Positions 11,123-21,879 of a stretch of 64,000 nt of DNA are shown piece by piece. This stretch comes from Emiliania huxleyi CCMP1516 (taxonomy: Eukaryota; Haptophyta; Isochrysidales; Noelaerhabdaceae): contig NW_005200011.1 of assembly GCF_000372725.1 (NCBI RefSeq), forward strand, positions 496,918 to 560,917, given 5' to 3'. The position numbers and the translations under genes are program-made. Every line of letters starts with the position of its first letter. The first letter of the stretch is position 1. The notes under the pieces are model-generated. The model was not told the origin of the DNA and did not search any database. It was given only the letters and a program-made list of their open reading frames with translations.

Positions 11123-14100
11123 TCAATCCCCGAAGAGCTCTCGCAGCAGCCGGTCCGTCTGCTGGACGACGCCGCCCGACGGGGTCAGGTCGAGCGCGAG
11201 GTGCGCCTCTCGCAGCACCATCAGGAGCGGCCCGTCGGGCAGAGACAGCTCCGCCCGGATGCGCCGCACCCTGTCCATGAGCGACGACGGCCGTGCAGGG
11301 GCCGCCGCAGGCGCGGCGGGCGCAGCGGCCATCACAGGCGGCTGTGCTTGCATCGCAGGCGGGTGGGCTTGCAATGCCCGTGGCGAGAGGGCTGACTCGG
11401 GCTCGGGCGCCTCCGCGGCCTCCGCCGCCTCCGCCGCCTCCGCCTCCGCGGCCTCCACCGCCTCCGCGGCCTCCACCGACCTTGCCTCTTCCGCCGCCTC
11501 CTCCGCCCCTCGGGTGCGGGGTGGCTGGGCCGCCGCCGTCTCCACGACTGCGGCTCGGCAGAGCGGGCAGGTGGTGCTTGAGGAGCCTGAGTGGGCCAAG
11601 AGGGTGGTGGGAAGGGGGAAGGCGAGGGAGCGGCGAGTGGCGTGTCGCGGATTGCCGGTACGCAATGTCTGAGCGAATGAGCTGCTTCTCGACATCCAAG
11701 CGTCGAGGCAGCCGCCACACCTGCGCAAGGGGAGGAAGGAGACTGAGAGGCTGGCGAAACGCGTGCGGGGTGGGCCGAAGTGTGTTGCGGGGACTGGATG
11801 GCGGAGGGAATGCCCCGCACGTCGAGTGGCGGCAGGGCAGCATCTCGACGTCGGCCTTGTTCTCGAAGCAGATGGGGCAGTCCTCGAGCTGCGCGCGGTC
11901 GCACTCCGTCAGGGAGAGCGCCTGTGAGGGACGCGCAACCGGGGAGCCGTGGGCGAGCGCAGGCGGCGGGCAAGGGAGGACACTGCTGCGTCGCCTTTCT
12001 GCTGTTCATGCCGACAGCGGCGGCGGCCCACTTGGCGGGCGAAGTGGGCGCGGTCCGCGGCTCGGCGACGAAGGCGGCGCCGCGAGCGGCGAACGACCTG
12101 CCCGGCCGGGCGAGCGACGAGGGTGGCAAGGCCGAAGGGTGCGGCCGCAGCGGCGGGAGCGCATGGGGGTCCGATGCGCCGCCGCCTCGCTGCGCCCGCA
12201 GAGCCGCAGAGCTCGCGCCAAGCCCGTCCGTGGCAAACGCCACGACGGCCCGCGCCCGCCTCCCCCGGGCAGCCGCCTGCACTCGTGTGGCGGCGTCCGC
12301 CTCGACCACCTCCTTCGCCGCCTGCCTGGCCGCCTCCGTTGCGCGCGCAGCCGCCTCGCCCGCCGTCGCCGCCGCCGCCGCCGCCCTCTCCGCCTCGGCC
12401 GCTGCGGCTGCCCTCACTGCCTCCGCCTCCGCCGCCTTGCGCATCGCCGCGGCGATCTCCGCCTCCATCTCCGCCTCCATCTCCGCCTCCATCTCCGCCT
12501 CCATCTCCGCCTCCGCACTCGCCAGGCACTGGCCCCGCCCAGCCACACGCAAGGGCACCCCTCCCCCTCCCCCTCCCGCCGCCGCCGCGTGCTCGAGCCG
12601 GTCTCGTCGCTCCTGTCTCGCCGCACGCTCGCCGGCGGCCCGCGCGTCCGCCCCCGCCCCCGCCGATCCCTCGGCCGGCGATCCCTCCTCGCGCGCATTT
12701 TGCTCGAGCGTCGAGCGGAGCATCCCGAACATCTTCCGCGAGTGGTCGCGCGAGGCGCCGCTCAGCTCGAGGCTCTGCTGCAGCTGGAGCGTGGCGATCT
12801 TGCGGCGCCGCTCCGCTCGCGCCTCTTGCTCGCACCTCTGCTCCGAGGGGCTCGCGCCCACTGCGATTGCCGGTGGCGCTGGTGCCGGTGCGCTCGCCGC
12901 CGTAGGCGCCGGCGGCGCATCCTTGTCGCCGCCGTCGTCGGCGGCGCTCCAGCGGCAGCGCACGCTGACTCGTCCGTGGCGCATATCGGACACCTCCAAC
13001 ACGTCGGGGAAGAGGCTCACGTAGGTCGAGAGAAATTTGGTTTTGATTGTCCTCTGGGCCCGCAGACGAACCTCGGCCTCTTCCTTGAGTGCACTCAGAT
13101 CCACCCCGCCACTCCCGCCGCCCCGGACGATCTCGAGGAGCAGATCGTGCGGTCGACCCTGCGCGGCGCAAAGGCTTTCAAGGGCAGGCAGGGTGTCGTT
13201 CCATTTGCTCGTCGAGGTCAGCAAATCCAGCAGAGCGGCGCACATCGGCGGAGCCTCCTCCTTCTTCGCCTCGTCGCCAACCTGGAGGTGTGAATACGTG
13301 GCCTTGAGGTGTGGGTATACAGGGCCGTGCGAAGTACGAGGGCTCCGTGTGCCGAGGCCAGTGTGCGAGCCCGACGGAGCACAGTCGAATGCGTGGTTGT
13401 CTCGGGTGCTGGCTGGAGTGCAGGGGGTGGTACTCCGCATCTAGGCCCGCGTGCCTCCGCGTCCCACGAGAGGGCCGTGTACCCGAGCGCCAGCGCGGAC
13501 GCCTGCTCGCGCGCGTCCAGGCGGCTGAAGCGGCGCTCGCATGCCTCTGGCGCGTCGCCGGCGTCCCAGCTCGTCGCGTTGTACCCGAGGGCCATCGCGG
13601 ACTGCTTCTCCTTCTCGTTCAGCGCCGCCCACGTATCCTTGTCCTTGCCAAGCGTCCTGCCCGCCACGGCGGGGGCGGCGGCGTGCGAAGCCGAGTCCTC
13701 CGCCGCCAACCGCGCCTCCTCCTCCGCCGCTGCCGCCCTCCGTGCCTCCTCCTCCGCCGCCCTCCGCGCCTCCTCCTCCGCCGCTGCCGCCCTCCGTGCC
13801 TCCTCCTCCGCCGCCAACCGCGCCTCCTCCTCCGCCGCTGCCGCCCTCCGTGCCTCCTCCTCCGCCGCCAACCGCGCCTCCTCCTCCGCCGCTGCCGCCC
13901 TCCGTGCCTCCTCCTCCGCCGCCCTCCGCGCCTCCTCCTCCGCCGCCTTCTCGCGCGCCTCCTGCGCCGCCTCCTGCTCAGCCGCCCGCTGAGCCGACAG
14001 CTGCATCAGCAGCTGCTCACGCAGTGGCGGATGCGCGGGGCGGTCGACGGCAGTAACCGGGACGGCGGGCGCCAGGACGACTGCCTGGCCGGTCGGCAGC

Positions 14101-15791
14101 TGCGCAAGCATCTGCTCGCGCAGGGTTGGCTGCGACGGGCGATTCTGGGAGTGATGCGGCCGCCCGCTAGCCTCCCATGCGTTAGCCTCGGGGACCGCCG
14201 GATAGACAAACCCGCGCTCGCTCAGCTGCTGCTCCAGCTGTTCCTTGAGCGACGGCCAGACTGTCCTCTCTGCCTCCGCGGCCGGCGTGGGCGCGGGCGT
14301 GGGCGCGGGCGCGGGGGCCTCGACTGCCTCCGGTGCCTTCTCCTCCGCTTCTGCAGCGTACCGGTAGACGCCGCGCCCCTCCATCTCACCCGCCTTGTAC
14401 TCGCCTTCGCACACGGTGCCGTCGGCGAACCGGTAGACGCCGCGCCCCTCCCGCTCTCCCGCCTTCCACTCGCCCTCGTAGACGTCGCCGTTGGCGGACC
14501 GGTAGACGCCGCGCCCCTCCCGCTCAGCCGCCTTCCACTCGCCGTCATAGATTTCGCCGTTGGCGAACCGGTAGACGCCGCGCCCTTCGAACAAGCCCGC
14601 CTTCCACTCGCCGTCGTAGACGTCGCCGCTGGCGAGCCGCAAGACGCCGCGCCCCTCGTACTCACCCGCCTCGTTGCGCTCGCCCTCGTAGACGTTGCCG
14701 TCATCGGGCAGAGGGGAAGGGAGGGGGAGCCCGAGCTCGGCGGTCCGCCGCGCATCCTCCAGCGAGATGCGCTCCTCCTCCCCGTCACGCAGCCACGCCG
14801 CCCGCTGCCCGTCCGCCATCCGCCTGACGCACTCGCCGACGTCAGCGCCCTGCTTGTAGAAGCTCGACTCCACGTCCGGCCCTTCCGCCTCGGGAACCGG
14901 GTGCAGGGGCAGCCCCCGCTCGCTTAGCTGCTGCAGCAGCTGCTCTTTGAGGGAGGGCCAGGCCGCCTGCTCCTCGGCCGGCGAAGGCGCAGGAGCCACG
15001 GCTTCCTCAGCAGCGGCGGGTGCTGTGGGCTCCTGCAGCGGCAGTCCGCGCTCGCTCAGCTGATGCTCCAGCTGTTCCTTGAGCGACGGCCAGAGTGTCT
15101 TCTCTGCCTCCGCGGCCGGCGTGGGCGCGGGCGTGGGGGCCTCGACTCCCTCCGCTGCCTTCTCCTCCGCTTCTGCGTCCGTCCCTTCCGCCTCGGGAAC
15201 CGGGTGCAGGGGCAGCCCCCGCTCGCTTAGCTGCTGCAGCAGCTGCTCTTTGAGGGAGGGCCAGGCCGCCTGCTCCTCGGCCGGCGAAGGCGCAGGAGCC
15301 ACGGCTTCCTCAGCAGCGGCGGGTGCTGTGGGCTCCTGCAGCGGCAGTCCGCGCTCGCTCAGCTGATGCTCCAGCTGTTCCTTGAGCGACGGCCAGAGTG
15401 TCTTCTCTGCCTCCGCGGCCGGCGTGGGCGCGGGCGTGGGGGCCTCGACTCCCTCCGCTGCCTTCTCCTCCGCTTCTGCGTCCGTCCCTTCCGCCTCGGG
15501 AACCGGGTGCAGGGGCAGCCCCCGCTCGCTTAGCTGCTGCTGGAGCTGCTCTTTGAGGGAGGGCCAGGCCGGTCCCTGATCCTCGAGCGCCCCCTCGTCC
15601 TCTGGGAGTGCCGTACCCGACTGCTCGCGCCTGACTCCCTGCTTGGACAGTTGCGCCCAGAGGTTGTCGGCCGCCGTCGGCAAAGGCGCAAACACACCCT
15701 GCTCCTCGAGCTGCTTTAGGAGCTCGTCTTTGACCGATAGGCCGCCTTGAGTTTGCTCCGCCCACTGCATCTTCGGTGGGTTGTGGGCCAT
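11123..15791 (-). CDS. MORN-repeat / IQ / C3HC4 RING multidomain protein (putative E3 ubiquitin ligase)
   Basis: Five exons join in phase: 15791-13455, 13281-11995, 11921-11821, 11720-11662 and 11586-11123 (1415 aa). N-terminal third: repeated LKEQLxxQLSERGLPL modules inside a 101-residue tandem unit (303 bp, copies starting near 14881, 15184 and 15487). About residues 360-480: five MORN repeats (GDVYDGEWKAGLFEGRGVYR type), which usually bind membranes or scaffold. Then a Glu/Ala/Arg coiled coil (EEEARRAAEEEARRAAA), two WxxLxxxExxxAxxLGYxxxSWD repeats ending exon 1, a helical region (CAALLDLLTSTSKWNDTLP), an EAEM repeat, and an IQ-like motif (ATRVQAAARGRRAR). C-terminus: CPIC...LPCRHSTCGGCLDAW...TTCPLCRAAV, a complete C3HC4 RING rebuilt across three exons. 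Donors at 13454 and 11994 are GC. Whether exon 1 and exon 2 belong to one transcript is inferred from phase and should be treated as likely, not proven. Confidence 0.65.
14881..15590. repeat. 303-bp in-frame coding repeat
   Basis: The phrase starting CCTTCCGCCTCGGGAACCGG recurs at about 14881, 15184 and 15487, exactly 303 bases apart, so each unit adds 101 codons to the MORN-RING protein. Neighbouring units are almost identical, which implies recent duplication or gene conversion. Copy number could be collapsed or expanded in assembly. Confidence 0.9.
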
Positions 15792-15848
15792 TGGCGCCAG
15801 CTGCCTGAAATAACCGCAGCGGCCGAGCGGAGCTGGGAAAAGGACCGC

Positions 15849-16246
15849 GGCGTGGGCGTCAGAAGACTCGTCCTTGCGCGAGGAGAGCTCGATAGACTCG
15901 AGGGGCCAGGATATGCAGCGAGGAGGGCGGAGCTGCGCCGAAAGGCAAAAGAAGCCGAGAGAACAAGGGAACGGCAGGCGGCGGCGTCGCAGAACGAGGC
16001 AGAGGAGAGCGACGCGACAGAGGAAGAAGCGACAAGGGAGAGCTCGACGAGAAGGGGGCGACCGCGAGGTGGCACGAAGATCGCAGCGAGAATCGGAGAG
16101 AGACTGCGAAGAGAGATAGGAAGAGGCGGACGCCCAAGGGTGGGCGACGGCTAGTGCACCACACCCCTCTCCTTAAAATCCCTGTGTGGTGGCGGCGTGC
16201 CGTCCTCCCATCCCTCCCTTGGGTTGTCCGTTTTCTTTCTTTCTTT
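15849..16246 (+). mobile_element. 5'-truncated LINE-like element with 11-bp target duplication
   Basis: Flanked by AAAAGGACCGC at 15838-15848 and 16247-16257. The body carries the end of an ORF (VLARGELDRLEGPGYAARR, to GRPRVGDG and a stop at 16152-16154), then about 70 bases of 3' UTR (CACACCCCTCTCCTTAAAAT) and a CTTT-repeat tail. The same 3' end is in the 48447-49292 copy, which extends further 5'. A shared 3' end, variable 5' truncation, a simple-repeat tail and a variable target duplication are hallmarks of target-primed reverse transcription. No reverse transcriptase domain is in the window, so the clade is unknown. It sits about 50 bases upstream of the start codon of the MORN-RING gene. 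Confidence 0.75.
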
Positions 16247-16506
16247 AAAAGGACCGCCGCAAGCGGCGTGGAAGGAGCGGTTGAGCATCCCTCCGGGGGA
16301 CCCTCTGCGCCGGGGAGGCGTTGTTGGAGGCTAGGACGCAAGCGTCCGTCGCCCTTTTCAAACTCGGGGCCCACTCCGCTACGCTCCGACCCGAATTTGG
16401 AGGGCCTGAAAGTTTAAGGTGTTGCTGCGCAAATGGGGTCGGACACAGGGCGCAGCTCATGCTAAGAGCTAGAAGGGGAGCTAGAGAGAACGACTACCCT
16501 GTCCCG

Positions 16507-17127
16507 TTATTGCGTACACCAACACCACAAAAGCTCTCTCTCTCCTGTCCTCAGACACTCCGGGGGCCCACAACTACCGTGTCCCTCGACTAGCTGCCAC
16601 GTTGCCGACCGAGAGCGGATCTCCTCCTGCTCCGCAAGGAGGGTGGCCAAGGCTAAAGTCATGCCGGAGCCGCCGGGCGCGTTGACGACTTGGAGAAGGT
16701 CGCGCTTTGACTTGTACTTTTCTTGTATAGCGATGCTCGAGGGGGTGCTGAGGGGGTGCTTTGTGGGGCGGTGCGCAGCCAGGCCAGCAGTGAGGGGAGG
16801 CGTACCCTCACTCTCCTCGGTTGCAGAGCTCGTCGGAGGCTGCGGCACGACGGGAGGGTCGCGACAACAGTCCTCGGGCGAGCCGACGCGCATGTCCAAC
16901 CAGCGCTGGGACTCGTTGTGACGGCAGACGCCGGCTGCCTCTCCAACCGCTTCTGCAGCTTCCTTCTTTGCCCGGTGCATGGGCTCGATCCGATTCCGCA
17001 GCGTGTCGTCCCCAGCGGCGGTGCTGCGCGGGAGGGCCGCGGGCACGCTGGGCTCGATCAGCGGCTTTCCCTCAGTTGCTCCGAAAGCACGGATTTGGCG
17101 GACGCCGACATCGTCGGATTTGTGCAC
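16507..17127 (-). CDS. hypothetical ORF
   Basis: I do not recognise this 206-codon frame. It has a fairly even amino-acid mix, unlike most shadow frames here (KPLIEPSVPAALPRSTAAGD, IQEKYKSKRDLLQVVNAPGG, LATLLAEQEEIRSRSATWQL), which suggests it is or was coding. It lies between a LINE-like insertion and a repeat-rich stretch, so it may be a mobile-element fragment. No signal peptide or membrane segment is seen. Confidence 0.3.
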   Translation of the reverse strand: MHKSDDVGVRQIRAFGATEGKPLIEPSVPAALPRSTAAGDDTLRNRIEPMHRAKKEAAEAVGEAAGVCRHNESQRWLDMRVGSPEDCCRDPPVVPQPPTSSATEESEGTPPLTAGLAAHRPTKHPLSTPSSIAIQEKYKSKRDLLQVVNAPGGSGMTLALATLLAEQEEIRSRSATWQLVEGHGSCGPPECLRTGERELLWCWCTQ

Positions 17128-17466
17128 GGTATTCGGATTTTGCTATTTGTTCGTGTGGGGGTATATTCCAGATTTGTCAATGGTACCGCGTCTGCGACGC
17201 GGGCGCCTTGCGGGCAGAGCCCTTAGCCACCCTTTATATCTTGCGCGGTCAAAAAGTCAAAACCCTGACCAAAAATACCCGCCAGAATCCTGCCCGTGCA
17301 GGTGGGGGCGCTGTCCTTCTCCCATCGCTCGTTTGCGTGTTCTGTTTTCTTTCTTTCTTACCCCGCTAGCTCCGAGTAGAGGGGGCGCTCCGCCGCTAAC
17401 TAAGGGAAACCCAAAGCGCAGACAACCCTCGGAGACCCGTGTTGTGTTATGCTTATGGCTTATGCG

Positions 17467-17535
17467 TTATGGCCCTCCCTGCGACCGCGCACGCCCCAGG
17501 GTCAGGGCTCCTCTCTTGCCCGGAGGCCCGGAGCC
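17467..17535 (-). repeat. dispersed repeat copy (family shared with 59.5 kb and 53.1 kb)
   Basis: The reverse complement of this stretch (GGGCAAGAGAG...TGCGCGGTCGCAGGGCCATAAC) matches 59522-59577. A shorter related copy is at 53040-53107. The function is unknown; it looks like scattered transposon-derived sequence. Confidence 0.6.
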
Positions 17536-17755
17536 CGATCTCCCGAGCATCCGGCCCGCGCGTGGGTGCGCTTCATAGAGTGGGTCCCCGGCCTCGGATG
17601 TGAGGCAAATGTGAAATGATCGCACTCCAAGTGGAACTGTGGAAGTGCTCCCACGTGCTAGATTTCTGGCCCGTGCGCCGTGGCTGATTTTAGTTTTTAC
17701 TCGTTTGAGTTTTGAAGAAAAAAAACGGGTCCGATATAGCAGCGGAGTTGCGGAT

Positions 17756-17960
17756 GTACGAAGAGAATTGGAGCAGCAGGAACCCGAGGGACCATGATCC
17801 ATGTGGAAGACGGCTAGTGCTAGTCCCCCATCGGGAGGACGACCCCGGCTAGTCGCCGACCACACCCACAAAGAGCCCTGCACAAAGATCGCACGGGCGG
17901 GGCCCTGTTCCTTTTTACCCACCTCACAGTAGAGAGGGGTCCGTTTTTATTTATTTTTAG
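17756..17960 (+). repeat. dispersed repeat, copy 1 (related to 57375-57690 and 62355-62415)
   Basis: CCATGATCCATGTGGAAGAC, CCCCCATCGGGAGGACGA, CCCTGCACAAAGATCGC and a tail ending in GTCCGTTTTTATTTATTTT are shared with the 57.4-kb copy; the tail is also shared with 62.36 kb. The common T-rich end with TTTATTTATTT looks like a retroposon tail. Copies differ by several percent and by indels. Confidence 0.7.
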
Positions 17961-18044
17961 CGGAAGTTGCGGGGGGGGCGGGCGGAGAGGGGAGAGTCGC
18001 CGGAGAGACGGGCGTCCTCGAGGTGTGCATAAACCAGATCCCAC

Positions 18045-18070
18045 TATGTTATATCATAGGATATAACATA
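18045..18070. repeat. perfect 11-bp hairpin
   Basis: TATGTTATATC, a 4-base loop (ATAG), then GATATAACATA. It is AT-rich inside GC-rich DNA, so it stands out. It lies just upstream of a transposon-like ORF; its role is unknown. Confidence 0.9.
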
Positions 18071-18388
18071 CTGAGATACCAGGCTCTTCCCTGGCATATC
18101 AGCTATCAAGAAACCGTCTGATTTCTAGGAGGAGGAGCTCTGTATTCTGCTTTTTCGACATATCCCACAGATCACATCCGGGCCATGGGAATATCGGTCC
18201 AGACGCTCTGGGTTCTGGTTTTTCGAGGTGTGAACGATCTCCCGGAGGGGTCATTCCGGCGGAATAACCCCTCATTAACTAATCGGATTCCGAATGGGTC
18301 GAACGGGAGTACTAAGACAGCAGCATGTTCTGGGTGGGAGGAACCCTTGGTAACGTTCTGGTTTCTGGTTTCTGCGATATCGAGTGCG

Positions 18389-18814
18389 ATGGAGCGCCCC
18401 TCGTTGCTTTCACCTCTCAACGGCGACGAGAAGCGGCTCACTACGGTGCCTCAGCGCACAGTGTCGCTCCTCTGTGAGACTGACGCAAAACAGGCCAGCG
18501 TTCAGTTGCTCAAGCGCCAGGCACTCGGCGTTTGGCACGCCGACGCCCTGTCCGACGTTGAGAATGCCATTGGCGACCTGCACTTCTGGCCAACGACCTG
18601 GTCGAAGGACCCTCGCAGCCATGACTACGACATGCAGCGCCTCGGACGGTCCAAGCGGCTCGACAATCGCGAGCGCTTCGAACTCTTCCGATTTGTGGTT
18701 GGCAATGGCGCATCACCCGCTCTGGCCGTCGAACTCCTTGCCGCGTCGGAAAGCCTGCCAGACACGTTCGCCATAACCCAACCTTGCTCATGGAAAACAT
18801 GGAAAACCTCGTGA
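18389..18814 (+). CDS. hypothetical protein, probably transposon-associated
   Basis: The ATG at 18389 opens MERPSLLSPLNGDEKRLTTV, followed by LLCETDAKQASVQLLKRQAL, SRKSDNRE-like charged stretches and ERFELFRFVVGNGASPALAV. The composition is balanced and less GC-driven than the neighbours. A second frame takes over near 18784 (ENLVKKAAEGSFSKYKAYIM), so a frameshift or a small intron separates two parts of one gene. I cannot name the family. The location beside an ATPase and a KDZ-type protein suggests a cargo or accessory gene of a large DNA transposon. Confidence 0.4.
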   Translation: MERPSLLSPLNGDEKRLTTVPQRTVSLLCETDAKQASVQLLKRQALGVWHADALSDVENAIGDLHFWPTTWSKDPRSHDYDMQRLGRSKRLDNRERFELFRFVVGNGASPALAVELLAASESLPDTFAITQPCSWKTWKTS

Positions 18815-18829
18815 AGAAGGCTGCCGAAG

Positions 18830-20104
18830 GCAGCTTCTCGAAGTATAAGGCATACATCATGGCGGACCGCAAGTGGGCCCCGGGTCTTTTGCGTGCCAGA
18901 GCAGAAGCCTCTGCCTCTTGGAGAGTACTGCCCATACGAAGACGCTCGCAAGGTGCTTGCACGGCAGAAGAAGCGCCAATAGGCCGGCTTGCTGGTGTCC
19001 GATGGAGGCCGCCATCGCTTAGAGTCGCATGTGGAGCGCCACCGCCACCGTGGGCGATGATCGCTGCCGCCAGCCCGCAGTGCATCCTCCGTTCCTAAAT
19101 GCATCGTAGTCATCTCCGCCGAGGGCGGCGTCCCATGTCGTCATCCATGTCACTGCCACGCTACCTCGCATTCAGTGCCGTGCCGTGAGCGCGGCCTGTG
19201 CTACGTGTGTGAGCGTGCCCACGGTGTGAGTGGCGGCCTGCTGTTGCGCGCACTCTTGTGTCGTGTGTGTGTGTACAGAGACCACGCGCCAAGCCAGCGC
19301 ACATGCTAAGCGCACTGCGTTGTCTGTTTATGAGCTCTCTAGAGCATGGTCGTTCCTAAAGGCGCAGCTAGGCGCAGCCGACACATGGGATGGACATGGC
19401 AAGCACATGGCATGAACATAGGGCAGGCACGATTCGCGCATCTCGACACACGACTGCACACAGGCGACACTACGTCGCGCAAGGGTGCAGCGGCTATGGT
19501 CACGCACATCGCGCCCGATCCCTCCTCCTAACGCGACGCCAACTAAGGCATCAGTGCATGCATCGCTCTCCCTGTCCGCGCGGGTGCGCCGGTCGGGCGC
19601 TGGTGGGGCGCCGTCCTACGACCGGCGAGCCCCGGCAGAGGGGTGGAGCTCTCTACTGAGCCGCCTTCCCCGACGGCGGCGGACCGGCCCGGGCGCCACG
19701 GCGCCGCAAAGGCGGCAGCGGGGACGGCGTCAAAGATGGCGTGCCTCAGGGGCCGCCAGTCGCGGCGTGCGTCTTGCTCGAATTGGCCCCGCCGAGGTGC
19801 CCGGCGACAGCCTCGTCATGCGCGAGAAGGAGATCCGCGTCAGAGAGGCCGAAGAGACCGAACTGGTCCGAGGGGGTGAACTCCTGCGACGCATGAGTCG
19901 ATGAGGGAATCGCATCGTCCCACATGGTGGTGAGTGACGGCCGGGCGGCTCCACCGAGGGCCGCAGAAACACCGTGGGCCGCAGCGACCGCGGAGAGGCT
20001 GGAATCGCCCTCATCGTCACCCTTGACGCCGTCCTCAAGGATGTCACCGTCAGCGAAGCCCGGCGGGGGCTCGCAGTGCAACGGCCGGCGAGGCTCCTCA
20101 GGGC
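18830..20104. other. no clear gene; possible C-terminal remnant on minus strand
   Basis: The first 100 bases continue the preceding transposon-like gene. Around 19.75-20.08 kb the minus strand reads FADGDILEDGVKGDDEGDSS, then DQFGLFGLSDADLLLAHDEA, an acidic stretch that may be the C-terminal part of the ATPase gene that follows on the same strand. The rest shows nothing I can support. Confidence 0.35.
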
Positions 20105-20940
20105 CTAACGGATAAGGGGCGTTTCTCTCGCTCTGTGGGCTCGGCCGCCACCCTCCCTTCGCGGCGTGGGTCCTCCAGTGATCCCGCCGCGCTGGATCTT
20201 CTGAGGCACGCCGCTCATGAGCTCGAGGAGGGTCTTTGCGTTTGCGCCCTGTGCCTTACTGTATGCGTCGGCCAGCTCGAAAAGCTTATTGCCCTTCTCG
20301 TCCATGATCACGAACACGGAGTGTTCCGAGTTGGCGCACAACTGGAGAAGAGACTCGGGAGTCGCGTTGGAGGTCGCCGTGGACACGCCGACCAGCGCCT
20401 CGAACTTGCCCCATTGCTGGCGCAGGGCGTTCAGCATCGGGGTCTTGCCGAGGCCAGAGTCGGAGGCGAGCAGGTTGCTTCCGTTGAGGGACTCCGACCA
20501 GCCGCTCCCGGAGACGGGATCGTGCCAAACGCGGACCTTGACGCGCTTACATGCCGCGCGGTTGAATGCCGGTAGGAGCGCAAACAAGTAGTCTACGTTG
20601 GCCTGCAGCAGGGGCGGAGCCGTCGACTCATGAACGCCGCGAGGCAGTTTTGCTACGGCAGATGGTCGCCGCGGTGAGGCTGCCAAGGGGTGGTCGCGTT
20701 GTAGACGTTCAAGCGTGGTGCGGGCGAGTGGGCAGCGGTTGTATGTGAGAGAGTATGCGCAGAAGCGGGCGCTCTCACCCCGGCCATGGTCGCCACATTG
20801 CGACCCCACTCAACAATTTGCTTCGAGTAGCGGGCTTCGAGGTTCGGCTCGACATCGTACGCACGAGCGAGCAGCTCGTTATTGTCGAGAGGCTCTCGGC
20901 CACCGTCGTCGGCGACGGCACGCTTTCGCTTTCCGGCCAT
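20105..20940 (-). CDS. DUF3987-like P-loop ATPase (mobile-element type)
   Basis: Two blocks in different frames, probably two exons. The ATG at 20940 gives MAGKRKRAVADDGGREPLDN, then ELLARAYDVEPNLEARYSKQ. The second block contains a Walker A motif (NLLASDSGLGKTPMLNALRQ) and a Walker B-like strand (HSVFVIMDEKGNKLFELADA). This layout resembles DUF3987/primase-associated ATPases common in phages and large mobile elements. The remaining C-terminal part ends at 20105, or continues into the acidic frame downstream. Its orientation matches the CxC5 gene upstream, so the two may belong to one element. Function beyond ATP binding is inference. Confidence 0.5.
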
Positions 20941-21063
20941 GCTGGACGCGTCTCTGCCTCTGGACTGCCCAGTTTCGTGTAGGATGTGACGGACCGCCGC
21001 GTTTACTTGTGTTGACGGATTTGTTGGATGTGTTACATACTTTTAGCTTACTGGATGTGTGGT

Positions 21064-21873
21064 CTAGGCCATGCAACAGCGGCTCTGAGACTTTTTGATG
21101 CGTGCAACGCTATTGCGAACGTTTTCGCCTCGCCCACACGTGACGGATGGACGGACGGTCGACGCGGAGGCAACAAACCGTACGGTTCCACATCTCGTAC
21201 GCGGTACGCCGCACCGCATTGCCCACTCGTGACAGAAGGTCTCGAAGCCGGTGTGAGAATGCACCATCTGTGCCGACAACCTGTCGAGCAGCGAATTCTC
21301 GAACACGGTGCTCTGGGAAAGCTGGACCCAGCGGCGTGAGGATGCAGTCGCCCCTGGGTAGGGCACCTGCTTGCCAGCTGGGATGCGCGTGCCGCCCTCA
21401 GCGTACGACATGCTGTGCCACGCGGAGCACCGAGGGCAGGAGAGGCCATTGAGCTCGCCCTTCAGTCGCCCGTGCTCCGCATAGACCGTTGGAGATGAGC
21501 ACCTGCTACCCCACTTGACCACCAGGGGTACCGCCTCCCCAGCGAGGCCACACGCCACGCAGTGCTCTACGTCCGGCACGAGCCGAACGGTCTTGCGGCT
21601 CGGGTCGTCGCGAAGCTGAGAGGCAAGCCGATCGACAATGGGCAGCTTCTTTAGCAGATACCGCACCGCAGGAGCGGAAAGGCCTGCCGGCATCTCCCCA
21701 GCAATACGCTCCGCGCGTAAGGGCGTCCCAGGTGGGTAGAGGTTGAGCGCAACCACGAAGCTGATGAAATCCTCCGCCGAGTTGATTGGGTGGAGCTCCT
21801 GCGCGAAGGCACTTGCGCCATCCTTGATGTGTTCGAGCTCGTGGAGACCGAGATCGTCGAGCCAGCTCGCCAT
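21064..21873 (-). CDS. CxC5-type cysteine-cluster protein of a KDZ (Kyakuja-Dileera-Zisupton) transposon
   Basis: The ATG at 21873 opens MASWLDDLGLHELEHIKDGA. The middle carries EHCVACGLAG (CxxC), about 30 residues, LKGELNGLSCPRCSAWHSMS (CxxC), then a Tyr/aromatic patch and WVQLSQSTVFENSLLDRLSA. This order (CxxC, CxxC, then QxSxxTxFExxLL) is that of the CxC5 domain associated with KDZ transposases. The KDZ catalytic DDE-like core is not present in the window, so this is a fragment or the accessory N-terminal part. The last 40 codons are probably past the real end. It is a plain DNA transposon relic. Confidence 0.55.
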   Translation of the reverse strand: MASWLDDLGLHELEHIKDGASAFAQELHPINSAEDFISFVVALNLYPPGTPLRAERIAGEMPAGLSAPAVRYLLKKLPIVDRLASQLRDDPSRKTVRLVPDVEHCVACGLAGEAVPLVVKWGSRCSSPTVYAEHGRLKGELNGLSCPRCSAWHSMSYAEGGTRIPAGKQVPYPGATASSRRWVQLSQSTVFENSLLDRLSAQMVHSHTGFETFCHEWAMRCGVPRTRCGTVRFVASASTVRPSVTCGRGENVRNSVARIKKSQSRCCMA

Positions 21874-21879
21874 CGGGGA

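Noticed and set aside
11293-13293. 666-codon plus-strand ORF
   Set aside because: Pro/Arg-rich shadow of the MORN-RING exon 2.
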